Source: Tritrichomonas musculus
Lineage: Eukaryota > Parabasalia > Tritrichomonadida > Tritrichomonadidae
Direction of reading: 5' to 3'
NCBI GenBank assembly: GCA_039105265.1
Contig: JAPFFF010000034.1
Location: forward strand, 930,001 to 994,000
Length of the DNA stretch: 64,000 nt
A program made the position numbers and the translations under genes. Below the pieces are notes generated by a model. The model saw only the letters and a list, made by a program, of their open reading frames with translations, did not search any database and was not told the DNA's origin. This document shows positions 1 to 10,140 of the stretch, piece by piece; position 1 is the stretch's first letter, and every line of letters begins with the position of its first letter.

Positions 1-2
1 AC

Positions 3-2084
3 TATCTTGAAAATGCAAAGAATTTCATTTATTCACACGTTGTTAAATGGCTCCCTAAACAAGAGAATCTTTACTTTCCTATTGGTGAATTACACAAGCT
101 TGATGAAAATCGCAAGCAAATTGTTGGAGATGCAAAAAAATTTATTTATTCGCATGCGGTAAAATGGCTTCCTAGACAGGACAGCATTCTCTTTCCAATT
201 GATGAATTCAATGAGCTTGATGACGAATGCAAGCAACTTGTTGAAGATGCTAAAAACGACATTCAAAAGCAATTTGATCTTGGAAAAGCTCTAATTGAAG
301 GAGATCTGAAATTCAAACAAAATGTGAAAATTGGAGTTAAATATCTCGAGAAATCAAGTTCTGCTGGATGCATTGAATCAGCTATTTATTTGAGTCAAAT
401 GCTAATTAAGAGTGACTTAATTCCTTGTGATCTCGATAAAGCTAAAAAGCATCTCTATAAATTTTTGAATAAAGATGATTCTCGTGTTTTATTTTTATAT
501 GCAAAAATTCTCAAAAAACAAAAGAAGCAAAAAGACGCTCGTTACTATTTTGAGAAAGGAGCCAATAAAAAATACCCGCAGTCAATGTATGAATATGCCA
601 AGATGCTTTTCTTAGGAGTAGGAGGAAGTTTAAATGAACAAGAAGCAGAATATCAATTGTTTTTTTCTAAAAACAATTTCGAAAAAAGTGACAAATATTT
701 CAATGCATTAAATAAAATGAAAGAAAATAAATCATTCAAAAAGCTTCATCAAGAAGCAAAGCATTTTTTTATAAAACAGGTAATCAAATACAATATTGAT
801 TTGAAATGTAAAACAATTAAAATAGATTCAAATCAAATAGAAATTCTCTTCAATAACAGTTCATTGAGTTCACTTGATTTCATTGATGTTTTACAATTAT
901 TTGAATCTGTCTCTGTTGAAATTAAATATCCGTCGGATTTATATGACAAAATATTACATCAAGTAATAAATATAAAAGAAGATTTTATTTCAGATATGAA
1001 AATTTGTATTTGTATTTCTGATTTTCAAAATGATGAACATAAATTTGGACCAAATAAGTTCATTAATTCATTTGATTTCTCATCCGATATCCAAAGCATT
1101 CCAAAAGATATGTTTTATAAATGTTCATCTATAACATCCATATCTATTCCATCCTCAGTGGTCACAATCAATGAAGGTGCTTTTAAAAAATGTTCATCAT
1201 TATCTGAAGTTTCATTGGGTGAAAAATCACGTCTTTTAGATATTCAAAGTCATGCCTTTAGTCATTGCTCTTCATTGAAACAAATTGAATTGCCTTCTTC
1301 AATTATAAAAATTGGAGAAAGCACATTTGATAATTGTTCAGCTTTAGAGCAAATAACAGTTCCAAAATCGGTTTCTGAAATTGAATCATATGCATTTAGA
1401 GGATGTGTATCAATAACGCAAGTTGTTATTTCAGCATCTTTGACAAAAATTTCACAGGGAACTTTTGAAGAATGCATATCTCTTTGTGAAATTTCTATTC
1501 CTTCATCAGTAAAAAAAATTTGTTGCGGTGCATTTAAAGACTGCAAATCTCTAAACAAAATATTTATTCCTAATTCAGTAGCCCAAATAGAAAGCTTTGT
1601 TTTCTGTGGATGTTCATCACTTAAAGAAATTATTCTTCCATCTATTTTGACTTATCTTTGGTGTTCTGCATTTAAGGATTGCAAATCACTTCAGCAAATT
1701 TCAATTCCTTCATCAATAGCATCAATTGATGAACATACATTTGATGGATGTGTATTATTAAAAAGTGTGTCAATTCCTCTTGGAGTTACATCTATCGGTT
1801 ATTATGCTTTCGCTAATTGTGAATCTCTGAGTGAATTGGCGATTCCAGACTCTGTTAATTCAATTGGTAAATGTGCCTTTTATTGCTGCTCTTCATTGAA
1901 ACAAGTATATATTTCATCATCAGTAAAAGAAATAAGAGAAAGTGTTTTTGAAAGCTGTTCTTCATTAACAAAAATATCAGTTTCTCCTTTGATTACTTCA
2001 ATTGGTAAAAATGCTTTTAAAGGTTGTTCATCATTAACTGAGTTTCCATTTTCAATTGAAGAAGCTCAGTTGGAAAATATATGA
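3..2084 (+). CDS. Sel1-repeat / BspA-like leucine-rich-repeat protein, 5' partial
   Basis: The frame is already open at the first base of the window and ends at a TGA, so the true start lies upstream; an internal GTG at 324 is not needed as a start. The visible N-terminus has two tandem 39-residue units (motif FIYSHxVKWLP, 117-bp period, about 12-245), then Sel1/TPR-like helical repeats (motifs AKKHLYKFL, YEYAKMLFLG). From about 1080 onward there are roughly a dozen BspA/LRR_5 units of the form FxxCSSLxxIxIPSSVxxIG. The Sel1 part closely resembles that of the kinase gene at 6870 (DDECK, LIEG, KIGxKYL), so a kinase domain may lie upstream, but that is inference. BspA-type proteins are a large surface or adhesion family in trichomonads. 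No membrane segment is visible here. Confidence 0.85.
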   Translation, partial: YLENAKNFIYSHVVKWLPKQENLYFPIGELHKLDENRKQIVGDAKKFIYSHAVKWLPRQDSILFPIDEFNELDDECKQLVEDAKNDIQKQFDLGKALIEGDLKFKQNVKIGVKYLEKSSSAGCIESAIYLSQMLIKSDLIPCDLDKAKKHLYKFLNKDDSRVLFLYAKILKKQKKQKDARYYFEKGANKKYPQSMYEYAKMLFLGVGGSLNEQEAEYQLFFSKNNFEKSDKYFNALNKMKENKSFKKLHQEAKHFFIKQVIKYNIDLKCKTIKIDSNQIEILFNNSSLSSLDFIDVLQLFESVSVEIKYPSDLYDKILHQVINIKEDFISDMKICICISDFQNDEHKFGPNKFINSFDFSSDIQSIPKDMFYKCSSITSISIPSSVVTINEGAFKKCSSLSEVSLGEKSRLLDIQSHAFSHCSSLKQIELPSSIIKIGESTFDNCSALEQITVPKSVSEIESYAFRGCVSITQVVISASLTKISQGTFEECISLCEISIPSSVKKICCGAFKDCKSLNKIFIPNSVAQIESFVFCGCSSLKEIILPSILTYLWCSAFKDCKSLQQISIPSSIASIDEHTFDGCVLLKSVSIPLGVTSIGYYAFANCESLSELAIPDSVNSIGKCAFYCCSSLKQVYISSSVKEIRESVFESCSSLTKISVSPLITSIGKNAFKGCSSLTEFPFSIEEAQLENI
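12..245 (+). repeat. Two tandem 117-bp coding repeats
   Basis: Two in-frame copies of a 39-codon unit stand head to tail (12-128 and 129-245). Both encode a FIYSHxVKWLPxQ core and a (G/D)E(L/F)xxLD tail. A third copy starts at 246 but diverges at once into the Sel1 region. More copies may lie left of the window. Confidence 0.75.
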
Positions 2085-2524
2085 TTAACAATATTATCAT
2101 CTTACTAGCTAATTATTATTATCTTCATTAATAAATGTTCTTTCAATTATTGATGAATGTAAATTAATTAAAATGAATTATTTATTGGATGATTATTATT
2201 TTTTTTTTCAATACTTTATATGAAATAAACAATTCAATATATGGAAAAATAAAAAATTAAAAAACTACGTATTAGTACTTGGTATTTTTAGAGGTATTCT
2301 CTTTGAGCAATTTCACTGTATTTTATTTTAAAGATAAAAAAATTAAAATGATTAAATTTAAACACCTAAACTATTTATGTGCTTGTTTTTGAGAAATTTT
2401 GATATTTTGTTTTCAATGTTTCATACTTGAAAATTACTTCAAAAATAAAAGAACTTATCTCAATTAACATATTTATCTTCTCCAAAAAACTTACAATTTA
2501 ATTTATTCCTTTACCATCTTTCCA
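2085..2524. other. AT-rich intergenic stretch
   Basis: About 440 bases of A/T-rich DNA between the Sel1/BspA gene and a relic. There is no open frame of note, no RNA gene I recognise, and only short T and A runs that could serve as the 3' end of the upstream gene. Confidence 0.5.
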
Positions 2525-3082
2525 GAAACTCTATCTCAAATATGGAGAAGAAATAAGCAATGAAAAAGAATATTTGGAAGATCTGCGGTTTGTAGATTCG
2601 ATATTAAAGCAATACAAGGTAAAAATTTGATAATTATGTCAAATCAAAATGATGATATTCTCTCAGTAACATTGGTGATTGATGCTTTCGCCTTTAAAAG
2701 TTTTCAGACAAGGGCTAAAAATATTTAATCATGGTTTCTTATATTTGATGATTCCTTCGGATTTCCCCCTTCCATCTTTAAATCTTCACACTGAAAAAGA
2801 ATCTGATGGTAATTATAATGATAATGTAGAAAACATAGCAAACTTTATTAAAATAACTTTAATTACAAATGGATTTGATGTCTGGTTCAAAGCAACAGAA
2901 GGAGACTGTTATCCACCGCAGGACCATATTACATTTTGCAATAAGTATATTTCAGGTAAATGTGGTGATTTTCTTATTTTAGTGACAATATTTTTACAGA
3001 ATTAATGAACGATATTACATTGACTATTCCAATAGTTGATCCTTTACACTTCTTGAAAAGTCCTCACGTTAACACGAACTAG
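2525..3082 (+). pseudogene. Relic of a multicopy, possibly transposase-like gene
   Basis: Short coherent peptide stretches follow one another in different frames: one with LYLKYGEEIS and RFVDSILKQYK, one with ILSVTLVIDAFAFKSF, one with NGFDVWFKATEGDCY, and a last one with IVDPLHFLK. Spaced acidic residues within hydrophobic strands (VIDAF, EGD, VDPLHF) recall a DDE-type transposase core, and I believe trichomonad genomes carry many related copies, but I cannot name the family. Several stops and frame changes show that it is dead. It ends with TAG at 3080-3082, just before a long A tract. Confidence 0.45.
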
Positions 3083-3095
3083 TTAAAAAAAAAAT

Positions 3096-3102
<7 letters not shown>

Positions 3103-3153
<51 letters not shown>
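3103..3153. repeat. 51-base A homopolymer
   Basis: An uninterrupted run of about 51 A residues follows AAAAAAAAAATTTTTTTT directly after the relic at 2525-3082. It could be a retained poly(A) tail of a copied transcript or simple slippage. Its length in the assembly may be unreliable. Confidence 0.9.
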
Positions 3154-3155
<2 letters not shown>

Positions 3156-3260
3156 AAACTAACGCGCGATATAATCATAAATCATTTAATAAACTATAAT
3201 CATTAAACATACATAAATGTTTTTTGTATTTTGAAATTCAATTAATAATTAATATCATTT

Positions 3261-3299
3261 AATGACAACTTTTTGAGCAAAGCTCAAAAAGTTGTCATT
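3261..3299. repeat. Perfect inverted repeat (18-bp arms, 3-base loop)
   Basis: The arms AATGACAACTTTTTGAGC (3261-3278) and its reverse complement (3282-3299) enclose AAA. The core TTTTTGAGC/GCTCAAAAA recurs at 3398-3424 and 3518-3544. No gene overlaps it. Confidence 0.9.
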
Positions 3300-3397
3300 C
3301 TTGAGATCTATTAGGTATAATATTTCATTTGTTTTCTTCATGGAAGTTGATTTATGTAAGTTTTGAAAAGAAATCAAATTTGAAAATAATAAAGGGC

Positions 3398-3424
3398 CAC
3401 TTTTTGAGCTTCGCTCAAAAAGTG
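3398..3424. repeat. Inverted repeat, second copy
   Basis: The 12-bp arms CACTTTTTGAGC and GCTCAAAAAGTG enclose TTC. The flanking GC and TC are also shared with the copy 120 bases downstream. Confidence 0.9.
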
Positions 3425-3517
3425 TCCAAGCATAAGATTCATTTCGGTTATGTAATAACTTGGTTATAGCTGGTTTTGATGTTTGAATATCTTATTTGAG
3501 GAAATTGCAAGAAACGC

Positions 3518-3544
3518 CACTTTTTGAGCTTCGCTCAAAAAGTG
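3518..3544. repeat. Inverted repeat, third copy
   Basis: Identical to the copy at 3398-3424, spaced exactly 120 bases from it, while the DNA between the two hairpins is not obviously repeated. Confidence 0.9.
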
Positions 3545-4943
3545 TCTATGCTTTGGATGATAATGGCGTAATAATATATTTTTCTTTCAAGAACATTGTT
3601 TTATTTTAAGCAAGTATTCTATAAAAACAAACGATTAAAATTAATAGAAAAATAATTGAAGGCCAATTTGGTTTCTCTTGTCATAAACATTTTGCATCAA
3701 AAAGTTATTTTATTTTTTATCTTTAAGAAAAAGTTATGTTTTGTTTTTTGTGCCAAGAAAAAGTTCATGATTATTTTTCACTCTATCAAATTGTGGAAAC
3801 TTTTTGACCGAAAAAAAATCAAAATAAACAAAAAAAAATTAAATATACTATTTGAAAAAAAAAAAAAAAAGGATAATAAAAACAGCAAAGTTTGTTGATG
3901 ATATGACCAACAAACTATATTCAAATTTTGAAAGAAAAAAGATTTGAATAGATGACTTTTTAATAAAACAGCTTTTTCAAAAAAACACTTTTTGATAAAA
4001 CAACTTTTTGAATAAATATAATGTTAAACAGGTTAAAATCTACTATACAAACTAAAAAAAAGGTAAAAAATCAAATAAAATATTAAAAATTCAAAGAATT
4101 GAACAAATTATACTAACTTTTTTATTCATATATAAGATTTCTATTCACAAATTGGAGATATGAAATCAATATTAACGGATTTAGTAACTGAACTTTTTAA
4201 ATAAAAATAAAAAATTCGAAAAGGGATTGCAACTTTTACATTAAAAAAAGAAATAAATTATATTTTTAGCATTAACTTTTATAAAATAGTAAATAGGAAA
4301 GAATTAAAATAGTAATTTATTTATTTTTAGAACAAGAAACTAGTACACGTGGAAATTCAAAAGTCAAGAGTTTGCACTGGAATCTTTGCTTATGATTTAC
4401 AAATCTGGGACTGTAGTTCGTTAACAAATTGTTTTCTGTTTGTAAATGGGTATCTTATATTGCATTTTAGATTGTATTTTGTAAATAAAAGGCTAAGTTT
4501 TGTAAATTTGTTTAATGAATGATAATCTATAACTCGGGCTTTTAATTTGATGACGAGAGTTAGTAGTAAACGTTATGCCATGCCTTTCACAGACCTACAA
4601 AACCCAGCATTTTGGCCACGCGATGCCACAAAACATCTGGGCTACTATACTAAGCGGAAGATTTAGTTCTAGCAACGCTATCAAAAAGTTTCATCCACAA
4701 ATCAGATTCAAAAGGTTTAAAACACGCGTTCAATTCAATGCTTTAAATCATCGCCTCCAATCACCAATTCAAATCACCCCTGAAAATCACAAATATAATT
4801 CACAAATGAAGAGCTCTCGTAGCAATACAAAAAGTTTAAGCTCACAAATATAATTCAATAAAGCAGGCTCACAAATGAATTCACTTGCTAAAGCAAAGGT
4901 CAGCAAAGCTGTCAATAGAATACACCTCAAATAAATTCATTCA
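3545..4943. other. Long non-coding, very AT-rich stretch
   Basis: Low-complexity A/T DNA with many A and T runs. Possible frames at 3656-3898 and 4575-4853 look like chance: one is almost all K, F, I and N, the other has no family resemblance and no sign of conservation. The part from about 4560 to 4740 is less AT-rich than its surroundings (runs such as CTACAAAACCCAGCATTTTG) and could be a dispersed repeat, but I cannot identify it. Confidence 0.4.
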
Positions 4944-5159
4944 ATCAATGCAATACCATCAATGTAATACTATCAATGTAATACTATCAATGTAATACTA
5001 TCAATGTAATACTATCAATGTAATACTATCAATGTAATACTATCAATGTAATACTATCAATGTAATACTATCAATGTAATACTATCAATGTAATACTATC
5101 AATGTAATACTATCAATGTAATACCATCAATGCAATACCATCAATATAATACATCAATG
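4944..5159. repeat. 14-bp minisatellite, about 15 copies
   Basis: The unit ATCAATGTAATACT is repeated head to tail about 15 times. Central copies are identical; edge copies carry GCAATACC variants and one short unit. Period 14 is not a multiple of 3, and nothing suggests translation. Confidence 0.95.
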
Positions 5160-5207
5160 GAATCTTTCTACATTTTGTTTTTATTCTTGTTTTTATTTTT
5201 GTTCAAA

Positions 5208-5505
5208 TGAGCATCGAGCAATATGTAGACTGGAATGTTTTTGAAAACCTCCCTGAAAAATCATTTGAGATTACATACAGTGAAAGAAATGAAGAGGGAA
5301 CCATTAAGCAATAAGAAAATGGAATTACAATACTGTCCCCAATAATAAATTCATTCTTGTAGTACCTACTATTAGCATTGCTATGGAGTTCTACTCAAAG
5401 CTGTATGTAGCATTAAATATCAATCATCCAAAGAACATACAATATCTCTATTATTCGAGCTTTTATACAATTGAATATCTTTTCATTCAAATATAAAATG
5501 GAATA
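5208..5505 (+). pseudogene. Possible decayed host gene, family unknown
   Basis: An ATG at 5208 opens a 36-codon frame (MSIEQYVDWNVFENLPEKSF...) ended by TAA. The same frame continues briefly (GITILSPIINSF) and another gives IAMEFYSKLYVALNINHP. The peptides look protein-like rather than random but are short and broken, and I recognise no family. It may equally be a chance pattern. Confidence 0.25.
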
Positions 5506-6235
5506 GATCATCGAACCTGATATAGAATGAACTGGAAAAATAAGAGTATTTATTAAATTATGATCTAAATATTTTATTCTTTGCTCATATTCGAATTTTA
5601 AAAAAGAAGTAATTAGAAATTGTGATATCAGCATTTTCAAAATAATTAATTTTACAAAATAAAAAAATAATATGCAAGTGATACTAATCATAAATATATG
5701 AACAAAACCTTTTGGTATAAAGTAGATGCTGAGATGTTGAAAATTTTCGAATATTCAATGAGGTTTTCCTATTCAATGAGTTCTCACAAAAATAAAAATT
5801 AGGAAAAGATTGAGAAATATTATAAAAATAGCAGGTTTATAATGATATATTGTTAAAATTATAAAGAATCGAATCATTTTTCTATCTCCTTTATAAAATA
5901 AAATCAAAATGATAATAAAATGAAAATATTTGGATTTTTTTCTGCCATTTACTGGGGATTTAAGGCAAAAAGAGTCATAATAATATGTTAATTTGGTTTT
6001 ATTAATATTTTAACTGATTTTTTTTTTGGTAAATGTATGATAAATTTTTTTTGAAAAGATTAGGCTTGTTATTCTGATATCAATTATCCAAAATATTTTA
6101 AAACAATATGATTGCTGGATAAGTTCAGGTCTTATTTTTTTGGGTTTTGTTTTATTATAATAAGATAATATTTACTTGAGGTAAGTCTATACATTTGAAG
6201 ATGCATATTACTAATCACTTTATTTAACAAAATAA
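5506..6235. other. AT-rich stretch without a clear gene
   Basis: No convincing coding frame; the minus frame at 5413-5691 has the composition of chance AT-rich DNA. It contains GGCTTGTTATTCTGATATC at 6063-6081, which recurs at 17345-17363. Confidence 0.4.
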
Positions 6236-6601
6236 TTAATGATTAATTTTTACAGAGTTGGAACTAACTGGAAAATTAAAATATGTTTCTGGAAAAGGTT
6301 CATTTACAAGAGTAAAGTGCCACCATTCAGTATCTAATGGTTTAAAACCATTATTTAACATAATCTCTCTCAACTTTTCCCTATTAGCAAGTTGCTGAGG
6401 AGTGAGCTCGCCTGTATAACTTGGATGCGAAATAGTTCCAAAGAAATCGAAATTACTTCCCATATCAACTTCTTGCCCAGTTTTTTCATCAAAAAGTGTT
6501 AAATCAACTGTACTTCCACGAGTATGGCCTGATTTGTAATCAATATAACCTTGTTCAAATAATACTGACTTGTCTACTTCTGGATAAAAGAAAGATTTCA
6601 T
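6236..6601 (-). pseudogene. VanX-like D-Ala-D-Ala dipeptidase, N-terminal part missing
   Basis: The 121-residue frame matches the C-terminal two-thirds of the VanX/DdpX zinc dipeptidase family (peptidase M15D). The metal site is present: SGHTRGSTVD gives His26 and Asp33, and EWWH gives catalytic Glu92 and Zn ligand His95. Upstream in the same frame the family-like YNWANDLNATS reads directly into the Met, but a TAG stops it just before, and no N-terminal third with its substrate-binding arginine region is visible. The family is bacterial, where it hydrolyses D-Ala-D-Ala; in a trichomonad it points to lateral transfer and perhaps to digestion of bacterial wall fragments. It is probably a truncated, non-working copy, unless a short form is made from the Met at 6601. 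Confidence 0.75.
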
Positions 6602-6869
6602 GCTTGTTGCATTTAGATCATTTGCCCAATTATACTATGAGTTTTTGCTTTAAAAGTAAGTTTACCTTCATCTTGAATGAATTTTCTTTTTTTGAAAAGT
6701 TATAGAATTTCAAGTAGAAAAGCAAATTAAACAATGTTTTAATAGATTATATATAATATAAAATTATTTATAATATTTATAACTTAAAAAAATCAAAAAA
6801 TATTTATTAATTTTAAAGATAAACGCATTTTACAATTGTAATGGTATGTTAGAATTTTAACAAACTTAA

Positions 6870-9800
6870 ATGGAAGCTAGAACTATCAATCTCAAAAATT
6901 TCATTTTACAAAATGAAATTGGTTCAGGATCATTTGGACAAGTTTATAAAGTCAAAGAAAAAAGAACAGGAAGATTTTTTGCAGCTAAAATCGCCAATAG
7001 TAAATTAAATGAAAATTCCTTGGATATTCTGGAGGATATATCTCGTGAAGTTGACATAATTTCGAAATTAAGTCATCCATCAGTTCTAAAATTTATTGGA
7101 TTTAGTCCATGCAATTTTAAAAAAAAGCCAAAACCTGTTATTATCACAGAATTTGTTTCTAATGGAACTTTAGAAGAATTAATTAATTCAGATAATTGTC
7201 ATTGGAATGATACACAAAAGCTTATAACGATTTATGGGATAGCTTCAGCATTATCATATTTACATTTACACAACATTATTCATCGAGATTTAAAGCCTGA
7301 AAATATATTAATGGATGATTTTTTATTTCCAAAGATAGCCGATTTTGGGTTTTCGAAAATTACAGAAAATAATGATATTAATATTAACAAAAATTTCACA
7401 ATTTCCATCAAAGGAACCCCGATATATTTATCGCCTGAAATTTGGGAAAAATTTGAGTACACAAAAGCAGGCGATGTTTATGCTTTTGCGATTACAGTAT
7501 ATGAAATTCTGACAAAAGAGAAGCCATTTGCCAAATTCCGATTTTTTGAGATTCCATTAAAGATTAAGAACGGTTATCGCCCAGAATTCAATACTCCGAT
7601 AGGAAAATCCTATCAAAATCTCATAGAAAGATGCTGGTCACAAGATTTGAATGAAAGGCCAACATTTGACCAAATCGTTGAAGAATTGAAGAACGATAGA
7701 GGTTTTATTACAGAAAATGTTAACAAAGAAGAATATTATAAATACATTTCATTTATTGAAGAATGCAGAAGCTCATTCAGTTCAAGAAGAAGTATGTCTT
7801 TATCATTTCACTTGTCAGCCAAATTCAATAAAATAATGATTGACCAAACACCAATTGAAAGTAAATTTGAATTTAAAGAAAGGATTGCGCATAAAATATC
7901 TCTTTTTCCATATAATGATTTTGCCAGTTATGATGATGAGTGCAAATCTTTAATTGAAAAAGCTCAAAAAGACGATAAAAAATTGTTAATTGTGGCTCAG
8001 AGTCTAATTGAAGGTAGAAACAATTTTCATCAAAATGCAAAGATTGGAATGAAATATTTGAAAAAAGCTCTTAAATGTGATGACAATGAGGAAGCTTTTG
8101 TTTATTATTGCGAGTTGTTAATTAAAGGAAAAATCATTCCAAAAAACCTCCAAAAAGCTCAGAAATTAATCAAAAAACAAACAAAAGAGTATCCAGTGTT
8201 GCTTGGAAAAATTATGAAAAAAGAGAAAAAATACGAAAAGGCGAAAGAATTGTTTGAAAAGGCCATCAAAGAAGGAAACGGGGAGGCCATGTATGAGTAT
8301 GGCAAATTATTAATCAAAGGACAATATGAAGAAGAAGGTCAACAATATTATTTGAATTCAATTGAGAAAAACTTTCCAAAAGCCATGTATAAATACGGTT
8401 TATATTTGTTATCAAATGGAGATGAATCTAAATCGCTTGAATATATAAAAATGGCTGCAAATAAAGGATGTGTTAAAGCAATGTATCAATATAGTTTGAT
8501 ATTAGAAAATCGTGAAAATCATTCTTCATTAGATGACCAAGAAATTGAGTATTATTTACGAAATGCAGCAAATTTTGGTCATGCTGAATCGATGTTTAAA
8601 TATAGTTTAATACTTGCCAAGAAGCAGGACAATGACAGTAAGAAATTAATTGAACATTATCTCAAAAAAGCAAGCGATAAAGGACACATATGCGCAATGT
8701 ATTACTATGGTTTGTTATTGTATGAAAAAGATGACAGTCCATCGGTTTTAAGGGATGCAGCACATTACATTAAAATATCAGCTGATAATGGAAATATGGA
8801 AGCAAAAGCACAATATGGAATAATGTTAATTCATGGAAAAGGAATATCAATTAATTATGAAGAAGCAGCGAAATATTTAAAGGAATCAACAAATCATCAA
8901 AATAATCCTGACGCTTTCTTTGGACTTGGTTATCTTTATGAGAATGGAAAAGGAGTTGAAAAGGACGATAAAAAAGCATATCAATATTATAAATTAAGTG
9001 CTAAATATAAAAGTACTGATGCTTTATTAAGGTTAGGAAATGATTATTTCGATGGCCAAATTGATGGTGTAAATATTCCATTAGCGAAATATTGTTTTTC
9101 AAGTTGTATTAAATTAATTAATAATGATTTTGTTAATGCCGCTAAAGCCATTGAAAATTCTTATCGCTCATTTAACAATCTTGGCTTGATTGATATTTGC
9201 GCTTACGAAGATCCAGATAATGCTAAGCTTCATTTTGGACAGGCTTCATTGAATGGTTATCCATTCGCCCAAAACAATTATGGCGTTGTTTTACAGTTCT
9301 ATTTCAATGAAATTGAAGAAGCAAAAAAAATGTTCATTGAAGCATCACGAATAAATTATTCACTCTTTGAATATAATATTGCTTATTTATATGAAAGAGA
9401 AGGTGATTATAAAAAAGCATTGGAATTTTATATTCTTACTTCTGAGCATGAAAAAGAACCTTTGATATTTCGACGTCAAACTATTTTTGACTTAAGTGTT
9501 GAGTTATCAAAGTTAATTGTTGTCTTTTTAACTAATATTAAATTAGTTCGTTACTATTTAACACAAAATCCAGTTAAATATAATGAATCAAAGCAATATT
9601 TCATTAAATCATTGTTAACTGTTTCTTCATTCATTCAACTCTTTAGAAACCATAATCAAAATAATGGAGATTTAGATGAATTTAAGTTGTTTTTTAAATT
9701 TAAAGATATGATTATTAATTACATGAAGTACATCTCTGCGAATATTGATGAATTTGATCTTAAAGTTGTTGAAAATGAAAAAGATGATGAAAATTTTGCT

Positions 9801-10088
9801 ATATTCAAAGATTTGCTTTTTAAAGGTGAAGAAAATATCATCGATTTTGATCCAAATCAATTATTTGCCATTATTGCTAGCAAGGATATAAATAGAAATT
9901 TATTTCTGAATTTAATTAATGAAATTCTGAAGAAAACAATGGATGTTTTGTATGCACCTCCTTATTACATCTTTTTCGGTCAGATATTGTTCAAAAACAA
10001 CATAAAAAATGCAAAATCAATTTTATCTGAAAAAGATGTGGATCAAAATATATTGAATGAATTGGGTTTTGAGCAATGTTTAACTTAG
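6870..10088 (+). CDS. TKL-like protein kinase with Sel1 repeats
   Basis: 1,072 residues, complete from ATG to TAG. The kinase domain covers about residues 11-276: glycine loop GSGSFGQVY (18-26), lysine AAK (Lys40), Glu60, catalytic loop HRDLKPEN (138-145), DFG (158-160), GTPIYLSPE (182-190) and DVYAF (202-206). All residues for catalysis are present. From about 375 to 830 follow Sel1-like repeats of 35-40 residues (A(M/K)YxYGxxL, AxxYLKKAxxxG), a protein-interaction solenoid. The last 240 residues are less repetitive and helical. No signal or membrane segment is seen, so it is likely a cytosolic signalling kinase. The Sel1 entry (DDECKSLIEKA, SLIEG) is shared with the gene at 3-2084, marking them as paralogues. 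The upstream DNA is AT-rich without a clear initiator. Confidence 0.92.
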   Translation: MEARTINLKNFILQNEIGSGSFGQVYKVKEKRTGRFFAAKIANSKLNENSLDILEDISREVDIISKLSHPSVLKFIGFSPCNFKKKPKPVIITEFVSNGTLEELINSDNCHWNDTQKLITIYGIASALSYLHLHNIIHRDLKPENILMDDFLFPKIADFGFSKITENNDININKNFTISIKGTPIYLSPEIWEKFEYTKAGDVYAFAITVYEILTKEKPFAKFRFFEIPLKIKNGYRPEFNTPIGKSYQNLIERCWSQDLNERPTFDQIVEELKNDRGFITENVNKEEYYKYISFIEECRSSFSSRRSMSLSFHLSAKFNKIMIDQTPIESKFEFKERIAHKISLFPYNDFASYDDECKSLIEKAQKDDKKLLIVAQSLIEGRNNFHQNAKIGMKYLKKALKCDDNEEAFVYYCELLIKGKIIPKNLQKAQKLIKKQTKEYPVLLGKIMKKEKKYEKAKELFEKAIKEGNGEAMYEYGKLLIKGQYEEEGQQYYLNSIEKNFPKAMYKYGLYLLSNGDESKSLEYIKMAANKGCVKAMYQYSLILENRENHSSLDDQEIEYYLRNAANFGHAESMFKYSLILAKKQDNDSKKLIEHYLKKASDKGHICAMYYYGLLLYEKDDSPSVLRDAAHYIKISADNGNMEAKAQYGIMLIHGKGISINYEEAAKYLKESTNHQNNPDAFFGLGYLYENGKGVEKDDKKAYQYYKLSAKYKSTDALLRLGNDYFDGQIDGVNIPLAKYCFSSCIKLINNDFVNAAKAIENSYRSFNNLGLIDICAYEDPDNAKLHFGQASLNGYPFAQNNYGVVLQFYFNEIEEAKKMFIEASRINYSLFEYNIAYLYEREGDYKKALEFYILTSEHEKEPLIFRRQTIFDLSVELSKLIVVFLTNIKLVRYYLTQNPVKYNESKQYFIKSLLTVSSFIQLFRNHNQNNGDLDEFKLFFKFKDMIINYMKYISANIDEFDLKVVENEKDDENFAIFKDLLFKGEENIIDFDPNQLFAIIASKDINRNLFLNLINEILKKTMDVLYAPPYYIFFGQILFKNNIKNAKSILSEKDVDQNILNELGFEQCLT

Positions 10089-10140
10089 TTATTATCTTTA
10101 TGCTTTATTGTTTAGATTTTTAAATTTGTCAAGAATCTGC

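Noticed and set aside
1262-1558. Minus-strand frame within the BspA region
   Set aside because: Shadow of the leucine-rich repeats on the other strand.
3656-3898. An 80-codon plus frame
   Set aside because: Composition is almost only K, F, I and N as expected from AT-rich DNA; no family signal and no leader.
4575-4853. A 92-codon plus frame beginning MPCLSQTYK
   Set aside because: No recognisable domain, odd composition and ends just before the minisatellite; more likely part of a repeat.
3261-5159. Possible CRISPR array (hairpins and 14-bp repeats)
   Set aside because: The minisatellite has no spacers and the hairpins are only three; the organism is a eukaryote.
6602-6700. Possible intron upstream of the VanX-like frame (CTCATAG before YNWANDLN)
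   Set aside because: It lacks the strict trichomonad branch/3' site consensus ACTAACACACAG, and no upstream exon with the missing third was found.
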